Of a stretch of DNA of 64,000 nt, positions 34,798-46,188 are shown piece after piece. This DNA comes from Ovis canadensis (lineage: Eukaryota; Chordata; Mammalia; Artiodactyla; Bovidae), in NCBI RefSeq assembly GCF_042477335.2, contig NC_091248.1:120922501-120986500 (forward strand), written 5' to 3'. Under the pieces are notes generated by a model. It saw only the letters and a program-made list of their open reading frames with translations, made no database searches and was not told the DNA's origin. Position 1 is the stretch's first letter. Each line of letters opens with the position of its first letter. The position numbers and the translations under genes were made by a program.

Positions 34798-36270
34798 GGG
34801 CACCCCTCAGCAAGCAGTCTTGGGAGAGCTGAACAAACTTTGATTCATTCTCATCCTTGAGCAATTAAGTTTCAGAACTTTTTCAACTTTTTTGTTTAAT
34901 TGGAAACCCAAGATCTCATCAGAGGCTTCTCAATTCAAGGCTGCCTTCTCAAAGACCCCAAGTCTAGGCTTCCAGAAGATGTTTCAAACTCTGAGCAGAT
35001 CACCCCTTTTGTTCTTTATCCTATGCTCTCCCCAGGATTCACTTGATAATTGGAGCCAAATTCAGCTCATCACCCTCCAATAGGAAAATCTGTAATTGAC
35101 CTCTAAAATATGCCCCAATAACTTAAAAAAGGGCTGCATTTTGGTCTCAGTCAAAATTTAACCTCAACAAAAATCCCCCGAGGATCTCCCAAACCCCATG
35201 GAAAGTTTCTACCCCTAAGTCTAACTGCTCTAGGCTACTGTCTCAGGTTTCCACTCTTCTCATACATGTGGCTTTGTATGATTCCAAGCAAGGCTCTTGC
35301 AGGCATTGATCTCCATGGAATGTCCCTGATCACCAGCTGGCCAATTCCATATAGGGAGAGTATAAAACTAGCCGAATGCAAGTAGTTATATTTACAACCT
35401 GGTACAACTGAAAATATAAATTGGTGCTGGAATGAGGCAGACATGTGAAAGTTACAAAGCATTTATTGAAATTTGTATTTCATTTTATATATACCTGTTA
35501 AATCTGAGAATGTCACTGTTACAGAAGGCTATAAATTGAGAATAATATTCCTTCCATCCTTCAAACTGCCCATGCCCAACCAGATTGCAATATAATCTTA
35601 AACAATCTTTAAAAAATCTTGTAAGCAGATATCTACATATTCCTTTGAAGAAAATGTTGTAAAAATGTTATACACCATTTTCCCTTTCATTTAACAATAT
35701 ATAAAAGATACCCTCCCATATTGACACATGCTGTTCTGCTTCTGTTTTTTGCATAGTGTTCCTTCATATGGATGTCCTGCTGTTTATTAGGCAGCCCTCT
35801 GTTGCTCAACTTCATTGTTTTCATTGTAAAAATTAAGCTACACTGTTTTCAAAATTTATAAGTCCAAAAAATTTTTGTATATGGAAAAATCCCTAGAGTT
35901 AAAATTTCTAGGTGAAGGAATTCCACACTTGTTGTACCTACAGCATTTTATTGGCACTGAATTAGTATACTCTACAGATTTTGGATTGATTTGAACAACC
36001 ACGAGCACTGTATGGTAGGAGAGCTCTTCCATCTCCTGATGTAATTCTCACCTAAAATATAATCAAAATTTTATGTTAATTTTAAATTGAAAGACCAAAA
36101 ATAAGGCATATTTTAAGAGAAAACAAATTAAAACCCAATAAAATGGTAAACGTTCTATAACATAAACATTACCAACAGTGACTCAAAAAGAAACTGAACA
36201 ACCAGAAATTTCTAAACATGTTCAGTGAACTGAATTCATTAGAATTGATCTGAATTAGAAACATTCTCAG

Positions 36271-36491
36271 GGCTTCCCAGGTGGCTCAGTGGGTAAAGAA
36301 TTCTCTTGCAATGTAGGAGACATAGGAGATGTGGGTTGATCTCTGGATCAGGAACATAACCTGGAGGAAGGCATAGCAACCCACGCCCCATATTCTTGCC
36401 TGAGAATCTCTTGGACAAGGGAGCCTGGTTGGCTTCAGTCCATAGGGTTGCAAAAACCCAAATATGATTGAAGCAACTGAGCACAAGCAAG
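36271..36491 (+). repeat. Bov-tA SINE
   Basis: Forward Bov-tA with a perfect 14-bp duplication AGAAACATTCTCAG (36,257-36,270 and 36,492-36,505). Not present in C. Confidence 0.95.
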
Positions 36492-37082
36492 AGAAACATT
36501 CTCAGAAAGGAAACTACAATTTCAGATGGACTTACTGGTGGATTCAATCAAATTTTTAAGGAAGAAATAGTATCACTCTTATACAAAATCTTCCTAAAAA
36601 TAAGTAGAAGCAACTCTGCTCCATTCCTCTTATTATCTTATTATTTATACCACCATTATCTTGGTATTGAAGACACCACAGAAAAGTAAATCTACAAACC
36701 AATATTCCTCATAAATAGAAATTTAAAAATCCTCATTAAATACTTGAAAATTAAACTCAACAACTATGTAAAAAAAATTAGTGATTTAATTTCACAAATG
36801 CCAGATTGATTTAATATTTACAGATCAATTAATATAATTCATCGTGTTTAACAGTATTAAAGATCAGTTCAGTTCAGTCGCTCAGTCCTGTCTGACTCTT
36901 TGTGACCCCATGGACTGCAGTACGCCAGGCCTCCCTGTCCATCACCAACTCCCAGAATTTACTCAGACTTATGTCCACTGAGCCAGTGATGCCATCCAAA
37001 CATCTCATCCTCTGTCATCCCCTTCTCCTCCTGCCTTCAATCTTTCCCAGCATCAGGGTCTTTTCAAATGAGTCAGTTCTTT

Positions 37083-37344
37083 TATTTTTTTAAATTTTTA
37101 TTATTATTTATTGTATTATTATTATTATTTTTACTTTACAATATTGTATTGGTTTTGCCACACATCAACATGAATCTGCCATGGGTGTAACACATCTTCC
37201 CAATCTCGAACCCCCTACCCACCTCGCCCCCAACATCATCCCTCTGGGTCATCCCAGTACACCAGCCCCAAGCATCCTGCACCCTGCATCGAACCTAGAC
37301 TGGCAGTTCGTTTCTTATATGATATTATACATGTTTATATCACG
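37083..37344 (-). repeat. L1 3' UTR fragment inserted in BovB
   Basis: Reverse L1 3' end with a long T/A-rich tail at the left. Perfect 14-bp duplication TGAGTCAGTTCTTT (37,069-37,082 and 37,345-37,358). Confidence 0.95.
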
Positions 37345-37671
37345 TGAGTCAGTTCTTTGCATCAGGTGGCCAAAGTTTTGGAGTTTCAGCTTCAGCATCA
37401 GTCCTTCCAATGAACATTCAGGACTGATCTCCTTTAGAATGGACTGGTTGGATCTCCTTGCAGTCCAAGGGACTCTCAAGAGTCTTCTCCAACACCACAG
37501 TTCAAAAGCATTAACTCTTCGGCGCTCAGCTTTCTTTATCGTCCAACTCTCACATCCATACATGACCACTGGAAAAACCATGGCTTTGACTAGACGGACC
37601 TTTGTTGGCAAAGGTCTCTGCTTTTCAATATGCTGTCTAGGTTGGTCATAACTTTTCTTCCAAGGAGTTCA

Positions 37672-39111
37672 GTTCAGTTCAGTCACTAAGTCCTGTCTGA
37701 CTCTTTGCAACCCCATGAACTGAAGCACGCCAGGCCTCCCTGTCCATCGCCAACTCCCGGAGTCCACCCAAACCCATGTCCATTGTGTCAGTGATGCCGT
37801 CCAGCCATCTCATCCTCTGTCGTCCCCTTCTCCTCCTGCCCTCAATCTTTCCCAGCATCAGGGTCTTTTCAAATGAGTCAGCTCTTTGCATCAGGTGGCC
37901 AAAGTATTGGAGTTTCAGCTTCAACATCAGTCCTTCCAATGATCCCCCAGGACTGATCTCCTTTAGGATGGACTGGTTGGATCTCCTTGCAACCCCAGGG
38001 ACTCTCAAGAGTCTTCTCCAACACAACAGTTCAAAAGCATCAATTCTTTGGTGCTTAGCTTTCTTCACAGTCCAACTCTCACATCCATATATAACCACTG
38101 GAAAAACCACAGCCTTGACTGGACAGAAGTTTATTGGCAAAGTAATTTCTCTGCTTTTTAATATGCTCTCTAGGTTGGTGCTGGAGAAGACTCTTGAGAG
38201 TCCCTTGGACTGCAAGAAGATCCAACCAGTCCATCCTAAAGGAGACCAGTCCTGGCTGTTCATTGGAAGGACTGATGCTGAAGCTGAAACTCCAGTACTT
38301 TGGCCACCTGTTGGAAGAGCTGACTCTTTTGAAAAGACCCTGATGCTGGGAGGGATTGAGGGCAGGAGGAGAAGGGGACGACAAAGCATGAGATGGCTGG
38401 ATGGCATCATCGACTCGATGCACATGGGTTTGGGTGAACTCCGGGAGTTGGTAATGGACAGGGAGGCCTGGCGTGCTGCAATTCATGGAGTCGCGAAGAG
38501 TCAGACATGACTGAGCGACTAAACTGAACTGAACTGAACTGAGGTTGGTCATAACTTTCCTTCCAAGGAGTGTCTTTTAATTTCATGGCTGCAATCACCA
38601 TCTGCAGTGATTTTGGAGCCCAGAAAAATAAAGTCAGCCAATGTTTCCATTGTTTCCCCATCTATTTCCCATGAAGCGATGGGACCAGATGCCATGATCT
38701 TAGTTTTCTGAATGTTGAACTTTAAGCCAACTTTTTCACTCTCCTCTTTAACTTTCATCAAGAGGCTCTTTGGTTCTTCTTTGCTTTCTTCCACAAGGGT
38801 GGTGTCATCTGCATATCTGAGGTTATTGATATTTCTCCTGGCAATCTTGACTCCAGCTTGTGCTTCCTCCAGCCCAGCGTTTCTCTTCATGTACTCTGCA
38901 TAGAAGTTAAATAAGCAGGGTGACAATGTGCATCCTTGATGTACTCCTTTTCCTATTTGTAACCAGTCTGTTGTTCCATGTCCAGTTCTAACTGTTGCTT
39001 CTTGACCTGCATATTGGTTTCTCAAGAGGCAGGTCAGGTGGTCTGGTATTCCCATCTCTTTCAGAATTTTCCACAATTTATTGTGATCCACACAGTCAAA
39101 GACTTTGGCAT
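37672..39111 (-). repeat. Inner BovB of the nested stack
   Basis: Complete 3' end at the left (GTTCAGTTCAGTCACTAAG), then reverse transcriptase sequence with RYADDTTLVEESKEEP to the AKVFDCVDHNKL block. Itself interrupted by a forward BovB tail. Confidence 0.9.
38180..38541 (+). repeat. Innermost BovB 3' tail, forward
   Basis: Forward ART2A-like tail inside the inner BovB, with the 8-bp duplication AGGTTGGT (38,172-38,179 and 38,542-38,549). Its opposite orientation produces long chimeric frames on both strands; none is a gene. Confidence 0.93.
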
Positions 39112-40471
39112 AGTAAGTGTCTATTAATTTCTTGGCTGCAATGAGCATCTGCAGTGATTTTGGAGCCCAAAAATATAAAATCTGTCACTGTTTCCACATC
39201 TATTTGCCATGAAATGATGGGACCAGATGCTGTGATCACTTCAATAGAGGCATAAAAGTTATTTAACAAAAAGTCAGCATTTATGAGTAAAAATGCTCAT
39301 TCAACTGGGAATAAAGGAAATCTTTTGCAAACTGAAAACACCATCTACCAAAGCCTGATGCTAATATGAAATCTAATGATGACGATAATACTTTCCCCTA
39401 AGACAGGAAATAAGACAAAGATTACCTGCTGTCATCCCTTCTACTAAAAATTGTACTGGAATTCCTAACTAGTGCAATATATAGCAAGATAATGAAATTA
39501 GAGCATACAGTTAGGAAATAAAGAAATAAAATACTTGTTTACAGACTTAATTCTATATGTAAAAAATCCAAAGTAGTCCACAAAAACGTAACTAGAACTA
39601 ATAATGATTATCGAGGTCATAGGATAAAAGTTCAATATTCAAAATGTTATTATTTTACTCTACACTAGCAAGAAACATTGGAAATAGAACTTAAAATATA
39701 AATATAATTTACAATAATATCCAAATATAAAAAAATAAAAGACACATTTAACAAGCTATGTGAGTGACCCAAACACTGAAATCTATAAAACATTGCTAAA
39801 ATTAAAAAGGACTGAAAAAGGTGAAGAAATATTCTACTTCCATAAATCAGAACACACAATTTTGTGAGAATTAATTCTCTCCAGTTTCATCTATAGAGTC
39901 AATGCAATTGCAATTAAATTCCCAGGAGACATTTTTCTTAAACATTAAAAAGATGACTGTATGATTTCTACACAGTTTTGAAGGACCTAGAATAGTCAAA
40001 ATATTTTTGAAAAAAAAAAAAAAGAACAAAGTTGGAGGACTCACAATACACATTTAAAGACTTACTACAAAACTATAGTAATCAAGACAGTAAGTTACTG
40101 ATATAATATTATGTGGATCAATGCACATGTAGACCAATAAAATAGAACAGAGAATACAGACACAGATCCAAACATATAACTACAGGAATTGTTTGTGAAG
40201 AAATGGAGCAACTGGAACTCTCAGACATTGCTGGTGGGAATGCACAATGGTAAAAATAACAGTTAAACATATCAATATCTTACCATACAAACCTGAAATT
40301 CCACTATTAGAGTTTCCTAAGATGAAGGAAAACATGCATCCACCAGACATGTTTATAAATATTGGTGGCTTGATTCAGAATAAACTGCAAAAATCCCAAT
40401 GACAATTTTTAGGTAAAAAATATATATATATTTATTTTAAATAAATGATGGCACATCCAGACAGTGGAATA

Positions 40472-40585
40472 TTGTTGTTGTTCAGTAACTCAGTTGTGTC
40501 CGATTCTTTGCAACCCCACAGACTGCAGCATACCAGGCATCCCTGTTCTTCACTATCCCATGGAATTTGCTCAGATCTATTGCTG
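40472..40585 (-). repeat. Very short BovB 3' tail
   Basis: 114 bases of BovB 3' end starting with TTGTTGTTGTTCAG, with a perfect AGTGGAATA duplication (40,463-40,471 and 40,586-40,594). Confidence 0.93.
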
Positions 40586-40702
40586 AGTGGAATACTACAG
40601 TTCACACACAATTTTGAACTGTATGATTGATGTATCATTATGGATAAGTTTCTGCAGGATTATATCAAGCAAAAGAATCCCAATATAAAGTTAATACTAT
40701 TT

Positions 40703-42665
40703 TCAGTTCAATTCAGTCACTCAGTTGTGTCTGACTCTTTGTGACCCCATGGACTGCAGCATGCCAGGCTTCCCTGTCCATCACCAACTCCTGGAGTTCA
40801 CTCGGACTGATGTCCATTGAGTCAGTGATGCCATTCAACTATCTCATCCTGTGTCATCCCCTTCTCCTCCCGCCTTCAATCTTTCCCAGCATCAGGGTCT
40901 TTTCCAGTGAGTCAGTTCTTTGCATCAGGTGGCCAAAGTTTTGGAGTTTCAGCTTCAACATCAGTCCTTCCAATGAATATTCAGGACTGATTTCCTTTAG
41001 GATACACTGGTTGGATCTCCTTGCAGTCCAAGGAACTCTCAAGAGTCTTCTCCAACACCACAGTTTCAAAGCATCAACTCTTCGGCACTCAGCTTTCTTT
41101 ATAGTCCAGCTGTCACATCCATACATGACTACTGGAAAAACCATAGCTTTGACTAGATGGACCTTTGTTGGCAAAGTAGTGTCTCTGCTTTTCAATATGC
41201 TGTCTAGGTTGGTCATAACTCTTCTTCCAAGGAGTAAGCATCTTTTAATTTCATGGCTGCAGTCACCATCTGCAGTGATTTTGGAGCCTCCCCCAAATAA
41301 AGTCAGCCACTGTTTCCATTGTTTCCCCATCTATTTGCCATGAAGTGATGGGACCAGATGCCATGATTTTAGTTTTCTGAATGTTGAGTTTTATGCCAAC
41401 TTTCACTTTCATCAAGAGGCTCTTTATTTAATTCTTCTTGGCTTTCTGCCATATGGGTGTTATCATCTGGATATCTCAGGTTACTGATATTTCTCCTGGC
41501 AATCTTGATCCCAGCTTGTGCTTCATTCAGTCCATCATTTCTCATGATGTACTCTGCAAATAAGTTCAATAAGCAGGGTGACAATATACAGGCTTGAGTT
41601 GACATACTCCTTTCCCGATTTGGAACCAGTCTGTTGTCCCATGTCCAGTTCTACCTGTTGTGTCTTGACCTGCATACAGGTTTCTCAGGAGGCAGGTCAG
41701 GTAGTCTGGTATTCTCAACTCTTGAAGAATTTTCCACAGTTTGTTTTGATCCACACAGTTCAAAGGCTTTGTAATAGCCAATAAAGCAGAAATATATGTT
41801 TTTCTAGAACTCTCTTTCTTTTTTGATGATCCTTTGGATGTTGGCAATTTGATCTCTGGTTCCTCTGTCTTTTCTAAATCCAGCTGAAACAACTGGAAGT
41901 TCATGGTTCACATACTGTTGAAGCCTGGCTTGGAGAATTTTGAGGATTACTTTGCTAGCATGTGAGATGAGTGCAATTGTGTGGTAGTTTGAGCATTCTT
42001 TGGCATTGCCTTTCTTTGGGATTGAAATGAAAACTAACCTTTTTCAGTCCTGTGGCCACTGCTGAGTTTTCCAAATTTGCTGGCATATTGAGTGCAAACT
42101 TTCACAGCATCATCTTTTAAGATTTGAAATAGCTCAATGGGAATTCCATCACCTCCACTAGCTTTGTTCATAGTGACACTTCTAAGGCCCGCTTGACTTC
42201 GAATTCCAGGATGTCTGGCTCTAGGTGAGTGATCAGACCATCGTGATTATCTGGGTCATGAAGCTCTTCTTTGTATGATTCTTCTGTGTATTCTTGCCAC
42301 CTCTTCTTAATATCTTCTGCTTCTGTTAGGTCCATACCATTTCTGTCCTTTATCGAGGCCATCTTTTCATGAAATGTTCCCTTGGTATCTCTAATTTTCT
42401 TAAAGAGATCTCTAGTCTTTCCCATTCTATTGTTTTCCTCTATTTTTTTGCATTGATCACTGAGGAAGGCTTTCTTATCTCTCCTTGCTATTCTTGGGAA
42501 CTCTGCATTCAAATGGGTATATCTTTCCTTTTCTCCTTTGCTTCTCTTCTTTTCACAGCTACTTGTAAGTCCTCCTCAGACAGCCATTTTGCTTTTTTGC
42601 ATTTCTTTTTCTTGAGGATGGTCTTGATCCCTGTCTCCTGTACAATGTCACGAACCTCCATCTTG
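40703..42665 (-). repeat. BovB LINE, 5'-truncated, in the palindrome spacer
   Basis: 3' end at the left. The minus strand carries the C-terminal tail and RT in broken frames. The catalytic box is RYPDDNTHMAES, Ala changed to Pro. It reaches back to the RRDKKAFLSDQCKKIEENN linker region. Confidence 0.92.
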
Positions 42666-42679
42666 AGTCTATTTGTCGT

Positions 42680-42815
42680 ATGTATACATATTTTATAGGT
42701 ATACCTATGGCCAATTCATGTTGATGTATGGAGAACCCATCACAATATTTTAATTATCTAAATAAAAGTCTAATTAAATTAGACCTTAATTTAAAATTTT
42801 AATTATAAATTAAAA
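42680..42815 (+). repeat. L1 3' end scrap
   Basis: CCTATGGCCAATTCATGTTGATG and CACAATATTTTAATTATC match the ruminant L1 3' UTR pattern, decayed. AT-rich DNA follows. Confidence 0.6.
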
Positions 42816-42839
42816 TTTAAAAAATCAATTGAAGATATA

Positions 42840-44560
42840 TGTTTGGATCTGTGTCTGAATTTTGTATTTTATTGGTCTGCATGTCCTTTGATCTGCATGA
42901 TGTTATGTCAGTAGCATTCTGTCTTGATTGTGTGTGTTTAGTCACCAAGTCATGTCCGACTCTTTTTTGTGATCCCACGGACTGTAGCCTGCCAAGCCCT
43001 TCTGTCCATGGGATTTTCTAGGCAAGAATACGGGGGTGGGTTGCCACTCCTTCTCCAGGAGATCTTTCCAACCCAGGGACTGAACCTGTGTCTCCTGCAT
43101 TGACATGAAGGTTTTATAACACTGAGCCACCAGGGAAGCCCTCTGTCTGATTACTGTAGCTTTATAGTAAGTCTTTTAATGTGTACTGTGAGTCCTCCAG
43201 CTTTGTTACTTTTTAAAAAATTTATTGGGTATTCTAGGTCCTTCATATTTTCACAGAAACGTTAAAGTCACCTTTATGATGTTTTTTTAAAAAGCCTCCT
43301 GGGATTTGATTGAAATTGTATTGAGTCTATATACTAATATGGAAAGAATTGAAATTCTAACACAGTTGCAGTTGCATGTTCTGATTTATGAAAAGAGAAT
43401 ATTCACCTATTTAGATCTATTTAATGTCTCTCAGCAGTGTTTTACAATTGTAAGGATACATGCCATGCACAGTTTTTTTTAATGTGTTCTGTAGTTTTTC
43501 ATGTTTTTGGATATTATTGTTACAGATTTTTTATTTCCATTCACAATGTTCATTGCAAGTTTAGAGCAATGCAATAAATGTTTGTTTATTGAGCTTTTAT
43601 CCTGTAACCTTGATAATCATTTATTAGTTCTAGTAACTTTTTTGTGGACTTTTTAGGATTTTCTACAAATAGAATTATGTCTGTAAATAAATAATTTTGT
43701 TCATTTCCTATGCTTTCCATTGCATTTTCTTTCTGTATTGTATTAGTTAGCACTTCCAGTATGAAGCTGAGTAGAAGTGATGAGAACAGATATCTCTGTC
43801 GTGTTCCCTGTCTTAGAAGAAGGCATTGTCTCTTATAAGGCTTCATATTAGCACTATGATTTTGTTAAATGCTACTTTCAGTTTGAGGAAGATTCTTTTG
43901 ATTCCTATCTGAATGAGAGTTGTAATCAAAGGTTATTCTTTTTTGGTAAATAGCTTTTCTGCCCCTCTTGAAGTGGTCATGTAGTTTTTATCTTTACTTC
44001 TGTTAACATGGTGATTTATATTAATTAATCTCCTAATATAAACCAACCTGGCATTTCTGGAATAAAATCATCACTTCATTATGGTGTATTGTTTTCTTTA
44101 CATACAGCTGGATTTGAATGTTTAGTATTTTTATTAAGGAATTTTGCTTCAATGTTCCTGAGGAATATTGCTTTTTAGGTTTATTTTCCTGTGATGCCTT
44201 TAGTATCAAAATAATTCTGGCTTGATAAAAAGAATGGGGTAGTGATCTCTTTTCCTCATTTTTGCTAGAAGATTTTGTGTAGGGTTCGTGTTATTTCTTC
44301 CATAAATGTTTGATAGAATTCACCAGCAAACCCATCTGAACTTGTAGTTGTCTGTGTGGGAAGGTTTTTAAGTAGGAACTCATTCATTTAACAAATTGTG
44401 GGATCAGTTGTTCAATTTCATTTTAGTTAGTTATAGTAATTTTTACTGAAAGAAAAGATTTTCTGTGGATTACCAATTGATTTTTCTTTTGAGATATTTT
44501 TGTTGCCTTCAATTTAAAATTAAAATGAAATTTTGATTATCCCTTTGGTTGGTTGTGGAT
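42840..44560 (-). repeat. Old L1 ORF2 remnant, arm C copy
   Basis: Reverse complement of the L1 at 36.1-40.2 kb: shared order of the CATAAATCAGAACA, GACTCACAGTACACA, GACAGGGAACAC and TTGTAAAACACTGCTGAGAG blocks. No intact frame. Interrupted by a SINE at 42.93 kb. Confidence 0.75.
42931..43140 (-). repeat. Bov-tA SINE
   Basis: Reverse Bov-tA. Imperfect flanking repeat TCTGTCTTGATT / TCTGTCTGATTA. Absent from B at the matching site (about 40,085). Confidence 0.88.
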
Positions 44561-46037
44561 CAAGAAGTCAACAACTCACATATCATAGTGATGTGAAAAA
44601 CAATCCAGAATCTATAGAGTGTAAATAGTCCCAATGGAAGGAAATAGCTAAAACATATTTAACTTTTGAACTAAAAATTCCAGCTCTATGGATTTGCTCC
44701 AAATAAAATTTGTATAGACTTATAAATGTCTGACAATTTATAACATCAATTTTCAAAAAAAAATTAGAAAAAACAACAAAAAGTTATCAATAGAGGGCTT
44801 GCTAATAAGGACATGAATAAAATGAAAAACTATGTAAACACAGTATGGCAACATGTGTTGATATGGGAGAGACTCTTTTGTATGTTGTTAGGTGAGAGAG
44901 TAATGGGGTGGCAAAGAGTCGAACATTACTGAGCAACTGAACACAACAATAAAAGCTGTGAAACAGATTTTCCCAGCATTTTCTTCCAAAGAAAATGTAG
45001 ATGCCTGCTTAGGAAATTTTCCCTAGATTATATGGCAGTTGGGTTGGGATCAGACAGTTTGAGGAATGGAAGGAATATTATTCTCAAGTTATACTCTTCC
45101 ATACCAGCTGACATTCTTGGATTTAAAGGTGTGTTTAAACTTGAATCCAAAAATCTACGTAAATGTTTTGTAAGTCTCACATGTGTCTCTTACTCCAGCA
45201 CCAAGCAGATTTTCACTTTAAATTTTGTCGATCGTTCCAGGTTGTAAACAAAACTGCCTCCATTAGACTGTCCTCAAGCTCTTCCCACATAGAAGTGCCC
45301 AGCTGGTGGTTAGGGACATGCCATGGAGATTAGTGTCTGCAAGCACCTTGCCTGAGTGCTAATAGGTGCACAGGTATGAGAATAGTGGACACCTGAGACA
45401 GTAGAGGAGAACAGAGTTGGATTTAGGGGTGGAACTTCTTCACGGGATTTCCAGGGGCCTACAGGTTATTATCAGGAGCCTCCGTATAATGGGTCAAGGA
45501 GAATTAAAGCTTTGGTGTGGGGGGGGGGGGTTGGTTTGCTGAAGTGAAGCTTTGAGATCCAAATGCAGGCTTTCCTTAAATATTGGGGTATATTTTTGAG
45601 TCAATCATTGGAGCTTCCTATAGCTGGATGAGGAGGGAGCTGATTTTGACTCCAATTATCTATGAGAGTCCTGGGAAGAGCTTAGGACAAAGAGCAGAAG
45701 CGATGACCTACTCAGAGTCTGAGACATCTTCTGGGAACCTAGACTTAGGGCCTTTGTGAAGGCAGACTTGGTATTAAGCCTCTGATGAGCTTGTATTTTC
45801 TCTATGAACAAAAAGCTGAAAAAGTTGTGAAATGTAATTGCTCAGGGATGGGAAGGACTAAAAGTTTGTTCTGCTTTCCCCAGACAGGATGCCCTAAGCT
45901 TGGGCTAATTAAGAGCAGGGTCCTCCGTGACTAAGACCTCTTGGGAAGGAGGGAAGTGGGAGAGCAAAATGAAAGAGAGAGAGAGAGACCCTCTGCTCCC
46001 CACAACACTGTTATTTCTGGACATTTTTCCTAACTTC
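44561..46037. other. DNA upstream of the C receptor copy
   Basis: Inverse homology with 34,660-36,060. Includes a degraded SINE/BovB tail near 44,893-44,947 (GGCAAAGAGTCGAACATTAC), a 12-base G run near 45,519-45,530 and a GA microsatellite (45,975-45,991). No gene. Confidence 0.6.
45905..45912 (+). promoter_or_regulatory. Homeodomain-like site (TAATTA) upstream of the C receptor
   Basis: CTAATTAA, the counterpart of the site at 34,790-34,797. Conserved between arms that differ at roughly one base in six or seven nearby. Confidence 0.35.
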
Positions 46038-46047
46038 TCCCTGAGGA
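46038..46047 (+). promoter_or_regulatory. O/E (EBF)-like site upstream of the C receptor exon 1
   Basis: TCCCTGAGGA, identical to the site in B, about 140 bases before the candidate donor. Confidence 0.35.
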
Positions 46048-46079
46048 CAGTTTCCTTCTTCACCATGCATGGAGGCAGC

Positions 46080-46188
46080 ACCAAGTAGCTCTGACCCCTG
46101 TGTTCAGCTCAGCAGTAACCAGACAGGAGTAGCCCTGACTGAGCCCCAAAGAGCATCAGAAGTGGCAGAGGAGCCCCTGAATCCAGGT
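46080..46188 (+). other. Candidate 5' non-coding exon and donor of the C receptor
   Basis: Exon end ATCCAG at 46,186 followed by GTGAGTG, as in B. Splicing to AG at 47,800-47,801 would remove about 1.6 kb. The left limit is arbitrary. A 123-codon frame starting at 46,249 is not conserved in B and is intronic in this model. Confidence 0.45.

Larger units (their letters stand above)
32821..36059. other. Receptor intron, promoter region and upstream DNA (B copy)
   Basis: Continuous inverse homology with 44,560-47,780 in C, including a shared CT/GA microsatellite (34,708-34,724 / 45,975-45,991) and a weak L2-like block (33,640-33,850 / 46,740-46,960). No coding frame is conserved between the copies. 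No ruminant SINE has inserted in this 3.2 kb. Confidence 0.65.
36866..39230 (-). repeat. Outer BovB of a nested stack
   Basis: The outer element comprises 36,866-37,671 and 39,112-39,230 on the minus strand: 3' tail, then the C-terminal tail and the ITADGDC-type region. Between the two parts sit another BovB (37,672-39,111) and, within the first part, an L1 tail (37,083-37,344). The whole stack lies inside the old L1. Confidence 0.85.
19860..40180 (+). other. Duplicon B: left arm of the large inverted repeat
   Basis: Aligns in inverse orientation with 42,840-59,555 over essentially its whole ancestral length: L2-like block, L1/HAL1, MIR, receptor 3' flank, receptor, first exon and promoter region, unique AT-rich DNA, old L1. 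Paired examples: GTCTTATAAAGCCCTG (20,070 / complement near 59,325), GTAGTTAAATTTAACA (21,760 / complement near 57,675), AAATCAGAACA near 39,845 / complement near 43,385. Identity looks to be roughly 80-87% by eye. Later BovB and SINE insertions make this arm longer than its partner. Confidence 0.88.
36060..40471 (+). repeat. Old L1 ORF2 remnant of arm B, heavily interrupted
   Basis: Decayed RT-region L1 DNA at 36,100-36,865 (CAGATGGACTTACTGGTGGATTC) and 39,231-40,470 (CATAAATCAGAACACACAA, GGAGGACTCACAATACAC), split by a SINE and a BovB nest. Its inverse copy is at 42,840-44,560, so it was part of the unit before duplication. The part after 40,180 has no partner in C. Confidence 0.75.
40181..42839. 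other. Spacer of the inverted repeat
   Basis: Inverse homology between the arms stops at about 40,180 and 42,840 (last shared block GACACAGATCCAAACATATA). The spacer holds the end of the old L1, a 114-bp BovB tail, a 2-kb BovB, a short L1 tail and AT-rich DNA. How much was present at duplication is unknown; removing the BovB leaves well under 1 kb. Confidence 0.75.
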
